64,000 bases of DNA from Novosphingobium sediminicola (GTDB lineage Bacteria > Pseudomonadota > Alphaproteobacteria > Sphingomonadales > Sphingomonadaceae): NCBI RefSeq assembly GCF_014196525.1, contig NZ_JACIDX010000006.1, forward strand, positions 186,001 through 250,000, read 5' to 3'. The notes beneath the pieces are model-generated. The model did not search any database, had not been told where the DNA came from, and saw only the letters and a program-made list of their open reading frames with translations. The position numbers were made by a program, and so were the translations under genes. Below are positions 1 through 6,832 of the stretch, one piece after another (within the stretch, counting starts at the first letter, position 1; the number at the start of each line of letters is the position of its first letter).

Positions 1-2
1 TC

Positions 3-380
3 TATAATGCGCCTTATGGCGGGCAGGGCGGACAGGGTTTCGGCAATTCCGGCTATGGCGGCCCCGGTTATGGCAATCAGGGCTTTGGCGGCGGTTATCC
101 GCAGCCGGGCTATCCGCCGCAGCAGGGCGGCGGCATGGGCTCCTCGATCCTTGGCGGTCTGGCCACGGGCGCGGCGGCGGGCGCGGGTTTCGCTGCCGGT
201 GAGAAGATCATCGACGGCATGTTCGGCGACCATAAGGAAGAACAGCGCCGCCCTCTGCGTGAGGACAATTCGGGCTGGGATTCGAGCAATTCCAATCAGG
301 ATATGGGCGGCAATGACTTTGGCATTTCCGACGACAGTTCCTGGGATTCCTCGGATGACGGCAATGGCGGGGATTGGTAA
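3..380 (+). CDS. Gly-rich hypothetical protein, C-terminal part (5' truncated)
   Basis: The open frame enters from the left edge and ends in TAA at 378-380, so only the last 125 codons are visible and the start lies outside the window. The first ~45 residues are low-complexity Gly/Tyr/Gln/Pro sequence. A short Ala/Gly-rich hydrophobic stretch follows (SSILGGLATGAAAGAG), then an acidic Ser/Asp/Asn tail ending in GGDW. The layout (hydrophobic Gly-rich segment plus an Asp/Ser/Trp tail) resembles the C-terminus of DUF2076-type periplasmic proteins, but the diagnostic N-terminal domain is not in view, so no function is assigned. An internal ATG at 135 would give 81 residues, but the same frame is open upstream with matching composition. 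Confidence 0.6.
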   Translation, partial: YNAPYGGQGGQGFGNSGYGGPGYGNQGFGGGYPQPGYPPQQGGGMGSSILGGLATGAAAGAGFAAGEKIIDGMFGDHKEEQRRPLREDNSGWDSSNSNQDMGGNDFGISDDSSWDSSDDGNGGDW

Positions 381-392
381 CCCCGCCTGACA

Positions 393-1430
393 TCAGGCAG
401 AACGCTGGGCATCGTTCCAGCGTTCGCGCTTGCGATACAGCGTCGAGGGGCTGACCCCCAGAATGCGCGCAGCCCCCGGCAGGCTGCCATGGGCGGCCTG
501 AATGGCCCCCTCGATAGCCAGTCTTTCGATCTGATCCAGCGTCAACCCGGCCAGTGCCTCGAACAAAGCCTCGTGGCTGGTTTCGGTGGAGGCGGGGCGC
601 TGGGCTGGGGCTTCGACCGTTTGCGGGGTCTGGCCCAGCGGTGCGGGCGGCACGGCGGGCAGCGCGCGCAACGGCAGATCCGGCCCGTCGAACAATAGGA
701 CGGCTCGGCGGATCACATTCTGCAATTCCTGAAGATTGCCCGGCCACGCATAGGCTTCGAGCGCGGCGATGTGATCCGGGCCAAGGGGATCGAATTTCTT
801 GCCCTGTTCGCGGGCAAATCGGCGCAGGAAACTTTGCGCCAGCGCCTCAATATCGCCGCCGCGTTCGCGCAGGGGCGGCAGTTCGAGCGGCACCACCGCC
901 AGACGGTAATAGAGATCCTCGCGGAATTTGCCCGAGGCCAGTTCGCTCAGCATCGGGCGGCTGCTCGAACAGATCAGACGGACATCGACCAGCGTGCGCC
1001 CCGCCATCCCGCTTTGCAAAAAGCGCAGCAGGCGCCCCTGAAGCGGTAAGGGGAGTACGCTGACCTCGTCAAGGAAGAGCGTGCCGCGATCGGCAGCGCG
1101 CAGCGCGCAAGGAGGCGCTGTCGGGGCGCTTTCGGACGGATCACCAAAGATCCGCCGTTCGATCAGCTCGGGCGGCATGGCATTGCATGACACCGTGACA
1201 AAGGGCGCGGCCGAGCGGGGTGATGCGCGATGGATAGCTTCGGCGCAGGCCTCCTTGCCGGTGCCGGTTTCGCCCGAAATAAAGATATTGGCCCGGCTCG
1301 CGGCCAGATATTTGATCTGGGAATAGACCTCGCGCATGGCCGGGGAGGCCCCGATCAGCCCATGCAGGCCCGAAGTGAAAGACACATCGGAAAGGTTTTC
1401 GCCATGCGAGGGGGGCGTCTCGACAGCCAT
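393..1430 (-). CDS. AAA+ sigma-54-activator-like regulator without receiver domain or GAFTGA loop
   Basis: A 345-residue transcriptional regulator of the NtrC/PspF family. A central AAA+ domain has Walker A GETGTGKE (residues ~53-60), Walker B GTLFLDEV (~116-123), the FREDLYYRL segment and a WPGNLQELQN sensor-II region. The C-terminal Fis-type helix-turn-helix is AARILGVSPSTLYRKRERW. The N-terminus is only ~25 residues, so there is no receiver, PAS or GAF input domain. The surface loop that normally carries GAFTGA, essential for contacting sigma-54, is replaced by GDPSESAPTAPP and is about three residues shorter. It may therefore act with sigma-70 RNA polymerase, as HupR- or TyrR-type relatives do, or purely as a DNA-binding ATPase. 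It stands alone; a sulfotransferase gene lies upstream on the same strand. Confidence 0.85.
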   Translation of the reverse strand: MAVETPPSHGENLSDVSFTSGLHGLIGASPAMREVYSQIKYLAASRANIFISGETGTGKEACAEAIHRASPRSAAPFVTVSCNAMPPELIERRIFGDPSESAPTAPPCALRAADRGTLFLDEVSVLPLPLQGRLLRFLQSGMAGRTLVDVRLICSSSRPMLSELASGKFREDLYYRLAVVPLELPPLRERGGDIEALAQSFLRRFAREQGKKFDPLGPDHIAALEAYAWPGNLQELQNVIRRAVLLFDGPDLPLRALPAVPPAPLGQTPQTVEAPAQRPASTETSHEALFEALAGLTLDQIERLAIEGAIQAAHGSLPGAARILGVSPSTLYRKRERWNDAQRSA

Positions 1431-1584
1431 GGAGTTGATCCTTGCCAGAATAAGCGGCGCAGGAATGATCCTAACGCCATACCTAGTAAGAATGCATAGT
1501 AACGGAAATATTCCTAAGAAATTACAAAGCCCGTCATCAAATCAACATATTAAATAGGACAAAGGGGCAGATTTTTTGGCCGGA

Positions 1585-2448
1585 TTAGCCTGCCAGCGCT
1601 TTTGCGCGGGATAATCCGGCGGTCGATTCGGAAACCGGGAACCACGGCTCCAATGCGAATTCGTGCAACATGGCATTGGCCCATTGCCATTCGGTCTCGC
1701 CGGGGGCGCGGCGCGGATGGATAAGGCGGGTCAGCAAAGAGCGCCCGTCGGGCGGGCGATCGGTGGGCGAGCGTTCGACATAGGCCTGATGAAAGGCGGC
1801 CTCGGGCGCCTCGCATCCCATGATTTGCGCCACATTGCGGCGCGCGGCCTCCAACGGCGAGGGGTAGCGCACCACATGCAGGCGCGATGGTGCGATGTGC
1901 GACAGCAAAAACGCATGGGCCACACACCATGTCAGCACGTAACGCTGAAACGGGCTGCGCGCACGGGCGATCAGCCGAGGCAATTGCGGAAAAGCCGCCA
2001 GCAGCACTTCGTCGCGCGCCAGCATCTCAACCTGGCTGAACCATACCCAATCGGACAGCGCGCATTTCGACGCGGCCACCTCGCAAGGATGGCGCAGGAT
2101 CACCACCGGGCGGAGCCAGGGCAGCAATTCGATCATGCGCGGAGCAACCATCAGGGCAAAGACATCGCGGATGATCAGCCCGCCATCGGCGCGCCGGTCG
2201 CTCTCGCCAAAGCGGGCGGTGCGGTGATGGCCCGCGCGGATCGCCTCGAACAAGGGCACCAGCTTGTTTTCAATCACCGGGTCGCAGGGCAGAGGCAATT
2301 GCGCCTCATCGGTCAGCGTCGGGGTGAAAAGCGGGTGAATGGGCTCATGTTCGATATGGCAGGGGCGCGCGGAGGCCAGCAGGCGCGAAAACCACGTGCT
2401 GCCACTGCGACCGTCAGAAATCAGCCAGATTGCCTCGTCCATCTTCAC
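1585..2448 (-). CDS. sulfotransferase family protein
   Basis: A 287-residue protein with the two PAPS-binding elements of sulfotransferases. The N-terminal phosphosulfate loop is SDGRSGSTWFSRLLA (residues ~11-25), and the 3'-phosphate-binding segment is VVILRHPCEVAASK near the middle. Family members move a sulfuryl group from PAPS to a hydroxyl or amine of a carbohydrate, lipid or peptide; the acceptor cannot be told from sequence. No signal peptide is visible, so it is probably cytosolic or membrane-peripheral. The start is the ATG at 2446-2448; an ATG two codons in is an alternative. It lies between the AAA+ regulator and rpoH on the same strand, with gaps of ~150 and ~100 nt. Genome context gives no clear substrate. 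Confidence 0.8.
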   Translation of the reverse strand: MKMDEAIWLISDGRSGSTWFSRLLASARPCHIEHEPIHPLFTPTLTDEAQLPLPCDPVIENKLVPLFEAIRAGHHRTARFGESDRRADGGLIIRDVFALMVAPRMIELLPWLRPVVILRHPCEVAASKCALSDWVWFSQVEMLARDEVLLAAFPQLPRLIARARSPFQRYVLTWCVAHAFLLSHIAPSRLHVVRYPSPLEAARRNVAQIMGCEAPEAAFHQAYVERSPTDRPPDGRSLLTRLIHPRRAPGETEWQWANAMLHEFALEPWFPVSESTAGLSRAKALAG

Positions 2449-2552
2449 TCCCCGCGTTCGGGGAGCAGTTTGGGCAGGTGATGATTCGCGGCAAGATCGT
2501 TAACCGGACCTGTGCCGTAATGGGGCGGAAAACGTCCCGCCCCGGCGCTGCA

Positions 2553-3467
2553 TCAGGCCGCAGCCACCAGCATCCTTTCGCGCGCGATGGACTGCATCGC
2601 TTTTTGCAGTTTTTCAAAAGCGCGCACCTCGATCTGGCGCACGCGTTCGCGGCTGACGTTATAGGTTTGCGAGAGTTCTTCCAGCGTCTTGGGATCGTCG
2701 GTCAGGCGCCGCTCGAACAGGATCGCGCGCTCGCGCTCGTTCAAACTCTCCATCGCCTCGGCCAGCAGCGCGTGGCGCCATTGGGCCTCCTCGGCATTGG
2801 CTACGGTTTCATCCTGCAACGGGCCCGAATCGGCCAGCATGTCCTGCCACTGGCCTTCGCCATCCTCGTTGAAGGATACGTTGAGCGAAGCATCGCCGCC
2901 CATCATCATCCGGCGGTTCATGTTGACCACCTCGGCCTCAGACACGCCAAGGTCGGTAGCAATCTTCTTCACATCGTCGGGATGCAGGTCAGTGTCTTCA
3001 AAGGCGTCGATGTTCTTCTTCATCCGGCGCAGGTTGAAAAACAGCTTCTTTTGCGCCGCCGTCGTGCCCATCTTGACCAAAGACCACGAACGCAGGATGA
3101 ATTCCTGCATGCTGGCCTTGATCCACCACATTGCATAGGTGGCCAGACGGAAACCACGGTCGGGCTCGAATTTCTTGACGCCCTGCATCAACCCGATGTT
3201 GCCTTCGGAGATCAGCTCGCTCATCGGCAGGCCATAGCCGCGATAGCCCATCGCGATCTTGGCCACGAGGCGCAGATGGCTGGTGACCAGTTGGCGGGCG
3301 GCATCAGGGTCCTGATGCTCGGCATAGCGCTTGGCCAGCATATATTCCTGCTCCGCCGTCAGCACGGGGAACTTGCGGATTTGCGACATGTAGCGGTTCA
3401 GCCCGTCCTCGCCAGAGGCAAGCGCCGGGACGGCGGGCAGATTGCTGTCTTGGGTCATAGCAGTCAT
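2553..3467 (-). CDS. rpoH: RNA polymerase heat-shock sigma factor RpoH (sigma-32)
   Basis: A 304-residue group 3 sigma factor directing RNA polymerase to heat-shock promoters. Region 2 starts near residue 40 and includes the core-binding and -10 recognition helices (YAMWWIKASMQEFILRSW). The RpoH-specific box QKKLFFNLRRMKK follows at ~145-157. Region 4 with its helix-turn-helix (LEELSQTYNVSRERVRQIE) is C-terminal. Length and motifs are normal for alphaproteobacterial RpoH. Only 37 nt separate its start from the stop of the upstream pseudouridine synthase, so it is either cotranscribed or has a promoter inside that gene. A GC-rich stem (2522-2528 with 2537-2543) lies just beyond its stop and might aid termination, though no T-run follows it. 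Confidence 0.96.
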   Translation of the reverse strand: MTAMTQDSNLPAVPALASGEDGLNRYMSQIRKFPVLTAEQEYMLAKRYAEHQDPDAARQLVTSHLRLVAKIAMGYRGYGLPMSELISEGNIGLMQGVKKFEPDRGFRLATYAMWWIKASMQEFILRSWSLVKMGTTAAQKKLFFNLRRMKKNIDAFEDTDLHPDDVKKIATDLGVSEAEVVNMNRRMMMGGDASLNVSFNEDGEGQWQDMLADSGPLQDETVANAEEAQWRHALLAEAMESLNERERAILFERRLTDDPKTLEELSQTYNVSRERVRQIEVRAFEKLQKAMQSIARERMLVAAA

Positions 3468-3504
3468 CGTCCTTCAACTTGTCAGCACGCGCATTGACGG
3501 ACCC

Positions 3505-4599
3505 TTAACAGGCATCCCTCGGCGGCGGCCACGGTTGGCCCTCCTTGCCGCCCGGCCCAATGGCACCGGACAGCAGGGAAGAGACCGGCTGGTCGGCATC
3601 AGAACCGCCCAACCGGTGTAAAAGTTCCCGCATGTCAGCGGGCAACTGGCTGGCGAAACGGATGGTTTCGCCGGTAACCGGATGCGTAAAACCGAGAACC
3701 GCAGCATGCAACGCCTGCCGGGCAAAGCCAAGCTCTGTCAGGATTGGTTTTTGCGATTTCTGTGATCGGGCATAAACCGGATCGCCCAGCAGCGCGTGGC
3801 CGATCGAGGCCATATGCACGCGGACCTGATGGGTGCGCCCGGTTTCGAGTCGGCATTCGACCAGCGCGGCGCGATCAAGCGATTCGAGCAGGCGGAAATG
3901 GGTGACGGCATGTTTGCCGCGCTTTGGGCCGGTGTCATCGTCGGCATTGGCATCACCACCCGGTTTGATCAGAGTTTCGGGCATTAGGGCCATACGCTTG
4001 CGGTCGGTGGGATGGCGGGCGATCACGCCGCGTAATGTGCCGCGCGGGGGATTGGGAATGCCTTGGGTCAGCGCCAGATAGGCCCGTTCGATGGAATGGT
4101 CGGCGAATTGGCGCGCCAGACCCTCATGCGCGATGTCCGATTTGGCCACCACCAGCAGGCCCGAAGTGTCCTTGTCGATGCGATGGACGATGCCGGGGCG
4201 CGCCACCCCGCCAATGCCCGACAATTGCCCCGCGCAATGATGCAGCAGCGCATTGACCAGCGTGCCGTCGGGATTGCCCGCAGCCGGATGGACAACAAGG
4301 CCCGCGGGCTTGTCCACCACGATCAGATGGTCATCCTCGTAAACCACGTTGAGCGGAATATCCTGCGCCACCGCGTCCAGAGGCGAGGCTTCGGGCAGGT
4401 TGATGATGAATTGCGCACCCGCCGCCACTTTCATCGAGGCCTGCGACACAGTGCGGCCATCGATGGTTACCCGGCCTTCACCAATCAGCGCCTTGATTCG
4501 CTCACGCGAGAGGGCTGCGTCGGCCGGGCAGCTTTCCGCCAGCGCGCGGTCCAGCCGACCGCCGCTTGAAATTGCCCCTTGTACGATGCTTTCCCCCAT
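3505..4599 (-). CDS. rluD: RluA/RluD-family 23S rRNA pseudouridine synthase
   Basis: A 364-residue pseudouridine synthase. An N-terminal S4 RNA-binding domain (~residues 14-70) precedes the catalytic domain, with VDKPAGLVVHPAAG and the catalytic motif HRIDKDTSGL (Asp about residue 142). RTHQVRVHMASIGHALLGDPVY is also typical. RluD modifies helix 69 of 23S rRNA; exact site specificity is inferred from overall similarity. An acidic insertion (GGDANADDDTG) sits after the catalytic core, and the C-terminus carries a Pro/Gly-rich tail. Three in-frame ATGs (4623, 4605, 4599) are possible; I chose 4599 because the other two would add residues overlapping the start of the divergent JAMM gene. It is followed closely by rpoH. 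Confidence 0.9.
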   Translation of the reverse strand: MGESIVQGAISSGGRLDRALAESCPADAALSRERIKALIGEGRVTIDGRTVSQASMKVAAGAQFIINLPEASPLDAVAQDIPLNVVYEDDHLIVVDKPAGLVVHPAAGNPDGTLVNALLHHCAGQLSGIGGVARPGIVHRIDKDTSGLLVVAKSDIAHEGLARQFADHSIERAYLALTQGIPNPPRGTLRGVIARHPTDRKRMALMPETLIKPGGDANADDDTGPKRGKHAVTHFRLLESLDRAALVECRLETGRTHQVRVHMASIGHALLGDPVYARSQKSQKPILTELGFARQALHAAVLGFTHPVTGETIRFASQLPADMRELLHRLGGSDADQPVSSLLSGAIGPGGKEGQPWPPPRDAC

Positions 4600-4621
4600 G
4601 CTCATTCTTTTGCAAATGGGC

Positions 4622-5017
4622 ATGGAAATTCACTTGGCAAGGGGAATAATCGCCGCGATCCGCGAAGAGGCCGCCCGGGCGCACCCGGATGAGGCCTGCG
4701 GATTGCTGCTGGGGCGGGGGCAGAATGTGGCGCAAATCCGACCCTGCGCCAATGTCGCGCCAGATCCTTCGCGCCATTTCGAGATCGATCCGGCGGCGCT
4801 TATCGCGGCTTTTCGTGCCGAAAGGGCGGGGGAGCAGCAGGTGCTGGGCTATTACCATTCCCACCCCACCGGCCATGCCGCGCCCAGCAAAACCGATGCC
4901 GCCATGGCCGCGCGCGATGGCCGGGTCTGGGCGATTTGTGGCGGCAAAACGGTCAGTTGGTGGCGCGATGGGGCCAATGGATTTGAAGTGCTTTTCACGC
5001 GCGAAGTTGAGGGTTAA
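4622..5017 (+). CDS. JAMM/MPN+ (M67) metallopeptidase family protein
   Basis: A 131-residue Mov34/MPN/PAD-1 domain protein. The zinc JAMM motif is intact: a Glu in DEACGLLLG near residue 20, then HSHPTGHAAPSKTD, which supplies two His, the Ser and the Asp. Bacterial members often cleave C-terminal tails from ubiquitin-like sulfur carriers (ThiS/MoaD type) in cysteine or cofactor synthesis, but no such partner is adjacent here, so the substrate is unknown. I chose ATG 4622 (MEIHLARG); ATGs at 4616 and 4598 are in frame, but none has a convincing Shine-Dalgarno. It diverges from the pseudouridine synthase gene with essentially no gap, and chpT follows in the same direction. Confidence 0.85.
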   Translation: MEIHLARGIIAAIREEAARAHPDEACGLLLGRGQNVAQIRPCANVAPDPSRHFEIDPAALIAAFRAERAGEQQVLGYYHSHPTGHAAPSKTDAAMAARDGRVWAICGGKTVSWWRDGANGFEVLFTREVEG

Positions 5018-5028
5018 GGGAAGCGTAA
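5014..5028 (+). promoter_or_regulatory. candidate CtrA box upstream of chpT
   Basis: TTAA, a 7-nt spacer and GTAA occur at 5014-5028. This is one mismatch from the TTAA-N7-TTAA consensus for the cell-cycle regulator CtrA, and it lies ~60 nt upstream of chpT, whose product phosphorylates CtrA. The first TTAA overlaps the stop codon of the preceding gene. Chance occurrence is quite possible. Confidence 0.25.
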
Positions 5029-5085
5029 GGGCGCCCTGCGACAAACAGGCGCAACCATCAGGCGCCATCCGGGAAAATGCAGAAT

Positions 5086-5739
5086 ATGTCCGATACCATC
5101 GACCGTACGATTGCCCTTGAACTTGCCAGCCTGCTCTGTTCGCGCCTGTGCCATGATATGCTCAGCCCGGTGGGCGCGCTGTCTAACGGGCTGGAACTGC
5201 TGGCCGAGGAAAAAGATCCGGCGATGCGCGAGCGCTGTTTCGAACTGCTCGAACAATCGGCGCGGGTCAGCGCCAACAAGCTGAAATTCTACCGTCTGGC
5301 CTTTGGCGCGGCGGGTGGCTTTGGCGATCTGATTCCCGTGGCCGAACCGCGTGCGTTGATTGAGGCTTTGCTGGCGGGCAAGGATCGGGTGTCGGTCAAT
5401 TTTGCCCTTGGCAATGATATGCTGCCCAAGTCGGCGGTGAAGACGCTGCTCAATTTTGCGCTGATCGCGATTGACGGGCTGGTACGCGGCGGCACAATCG
5501 ACATTGCCGCCGAGGTGCGCGATGGCGCCGCCGAAATCGTCGTGCGCGCGGCGGGCCCGCGCATCGCTTTCGATCCGGCCATCGGGCTGGCGTTGGACGG
5601 CAAACTGGCGCCGGGCGAATTGTCGAGCAAGACCGCGCCAGCGGCCATGCTTCAGGTGATGGCGGCGGGCCTTGGCGGCAGCGTGCAATATGCGCTGAGC
5701 GAGGAAGCGCTGGTGATGGGCGCGGTCATTCCGGCCTGA
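5086..5739 (+). CDS. chpT: histidine phosphotransferase ChpT
   Basis: A ~217-residue ChpT-family phosphotransferase. The DHp-like helix carries LASLLCSRLCHDMLSPVGAL, with the phospho-accepting His about residue 23. A degenerate GHKL-like C-terminal half ends GGSVQYALSEEALVMGAVIP. In alphaproteobacteria ChpT relays phosphate from the CckA kinase to CtrA and CpdR, controlling cell-cycle and envelope genes. The fold acts as a dimer that mimics a histidine kinase core but does not bind ATP; that is family knowledge, not seen here. An in-frame ATG at 5077 is an alternative start. The intergenic segment upstream contains a near-match to a CtrA box (5014-5028). Confidence 0.9.
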   Translation: MSDTIDRTIALELASLLCSRLCHDMLSPVGALSNGLELLAEEKDPAMRERCFELLEQSARVSANKLKFYRLAFGAAGGFGDLIPVAEPRALIEALLAGKDRVSVNFALGNDMLPKSAVKTLLNFALIAIDGLVRGGTIDIAAEVRDGAAEIVVRAAGPRIAFDPAIGLALDGKLAPGELSSKTAPAAMLQVMAAGLGGSVQYALSEEALVMGAVIPA

Positions 5740-5761
5740 TGGCATTGGGGGAGAAGCAGGC

Positions 5762-6499
5762 ATGAACGAACTGGTTCACCGCGAATGCCTCTCGCCCAAT
5801 TGCAATGAGCGAAAATTGCCGATCAGCATGGTCGTGCTGCATTACACCGGCATGCAGACCATGCAGGAGGCGTTGGACCGCCTGTGCGATCCGGCCGCCG
5901 AGGTCTCGGCCCATTACCTGATCGACGAGGATGGTACCGTCATCCGCCTCGTGCCCGAGGAAAAGCGGGCGTGGCATGCGGGGCGATCCTATTGGCGCGG
6001 GATCACCGACGTCAACTCGGCCAGCATCGGCATCGAAATGGTCAACCCCGGTCACGAATTCGGCTATCGCCCCTTTACCGAGGCGCAGATGGAATCGCTG
6101 ATCCCGCTGCTCTCCAGCATCATGGCGCGGCACAATATCGAACCGGCCAATGTGGTGGGCCATTCCGATGTCGCCCCCGCGCGCAAACAGGATCCGGGCG
6201 AGCTGTTCGACTGGGAACTGCTCGCGCGCTATGGGCTGGCGCTGCCTACGCCGCACCCGCGCATCAGGCTGTTGCATGAAAATCCGGGGGCGTTCTATTT
6301 GTCCCTCGAACGCTTCGGTTATGAAGTCACTGATGGCCGCGCCGCTGTCGCCGCTTTCCAGCGCCGGTTCCGCCCGCGCATCGTCGATGGCGAACTTGAT
6401 GGCGAGGTGGGGGCTTTGCTGTTCGAGTTGCTGATCGCGCGCGATGCTTCGGAGGGCGAGGATTGGAAGGAATGTGGGGAGGAGGACTTTCCCTATTAA
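5762..6499 (+). CDS. N-acetylmuramoyl-L-alanine amidase (amidase_2/AmpD type)
   Basis: A 245-residue zinc amidase that cleaves the bond between N-acetylmuramic acid and the stem peptide. Zinc ligands fit VVLHYTG (His, N-terminal), GHSDVAPARKQDPG (His and Asp) and the AWHAG substrate region. After the amidase_2 domain (~residues 15-165) a peptidoglycan_binding_1-like domain follows (LERFGYEVTDGRAAVAAFQRRFRP). This architecture matches AmpD/AmiD-type enzymes used in wall recycling. No signal peptide is visible at the N-terminus, so a cytosolic anhydro-muropeptide role is favoured. The start ATG at 5762 is preceded by a GGGGGAGAAG-like Shine-Dalgarno. It is convergent with the TonB-dependent receptor, with repeat copy 1 between them. 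Confidence 0.9.
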   Translation: MNELVHRECLSPNCNERKLPISMVVLHYTGMQTMQEALDRLCDPAAEVSAHYLIDEDGTVIRLVPEEKRAWHAGRSYWRGITDVNSASIGIEMVNPGHEFGYRPFTEAQMESLIPLLSSIMARHNIEPANVVGHSDVAPARKQDPGELFDWELLARYGLALPTPHPRIRLLHENPGAFYLSLERFGYEVTDGRAAVAAFQRRFRPRIVDGELDGEVGALLFELLIARDASEGEDWKECGEEDFPY

Positions 6500-6511
6500 G
6501 GGGGAAGGTCT

Positions 6512-6745
6512 GCCTCCGGCGGGCAAAGGGCGGGGGCCCTTTGCAATCCCGATATTGTCGGTGTTGCGCGATGGGTTTGGCCCTTGGCATTGAACGCGGC
6601 GTTTGAATTTTAAAAGCCTGCGGCGCTTTTTGCCTGGGGTTGCTGCGCCGCAGGCTTTTAAACCCTCCGGCTAATACCCCCGCAAATCTCCCACTACCTC
6701 ATTAATGGGATTGCAAAGGGACGAGTCCCTTTGCCCGCCGGAGGC
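6512..6745. repeat. composite inverted-repeat element, copy 1
   Basis: Two 40-nt elements face each other. Element A (6512-6551) runs GCCTCCGGCGG, stem GCAAAGGG, a 6-nt loop, stem CCCTTTGC, then AATCCCG. Element A' (6707-6745) is its reverse complement with a different loop (ACGAGT against CGGGGG). Between them lies a separate hairpin with arms 6609-6625 and 6646-6662, 17 bp perfect, containing AAGCCTGCGGCG. The whole fills the gap between the convergent amidase and TonB-dependent receptor genes, so it may also work as a bidirectional terminator. The same arrangement recurs at 13806, 42576 and 44507. Confidence 0.9.
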
Positions 6746-6832
6746 ATACAAAACCCTCTAAAAACAAAAAAAGGCGCCACCCTCCGCAATGGAAGGCAGC
6801 ACCCATTTTCCCAACCCGCAGGCCGGAGGCGA

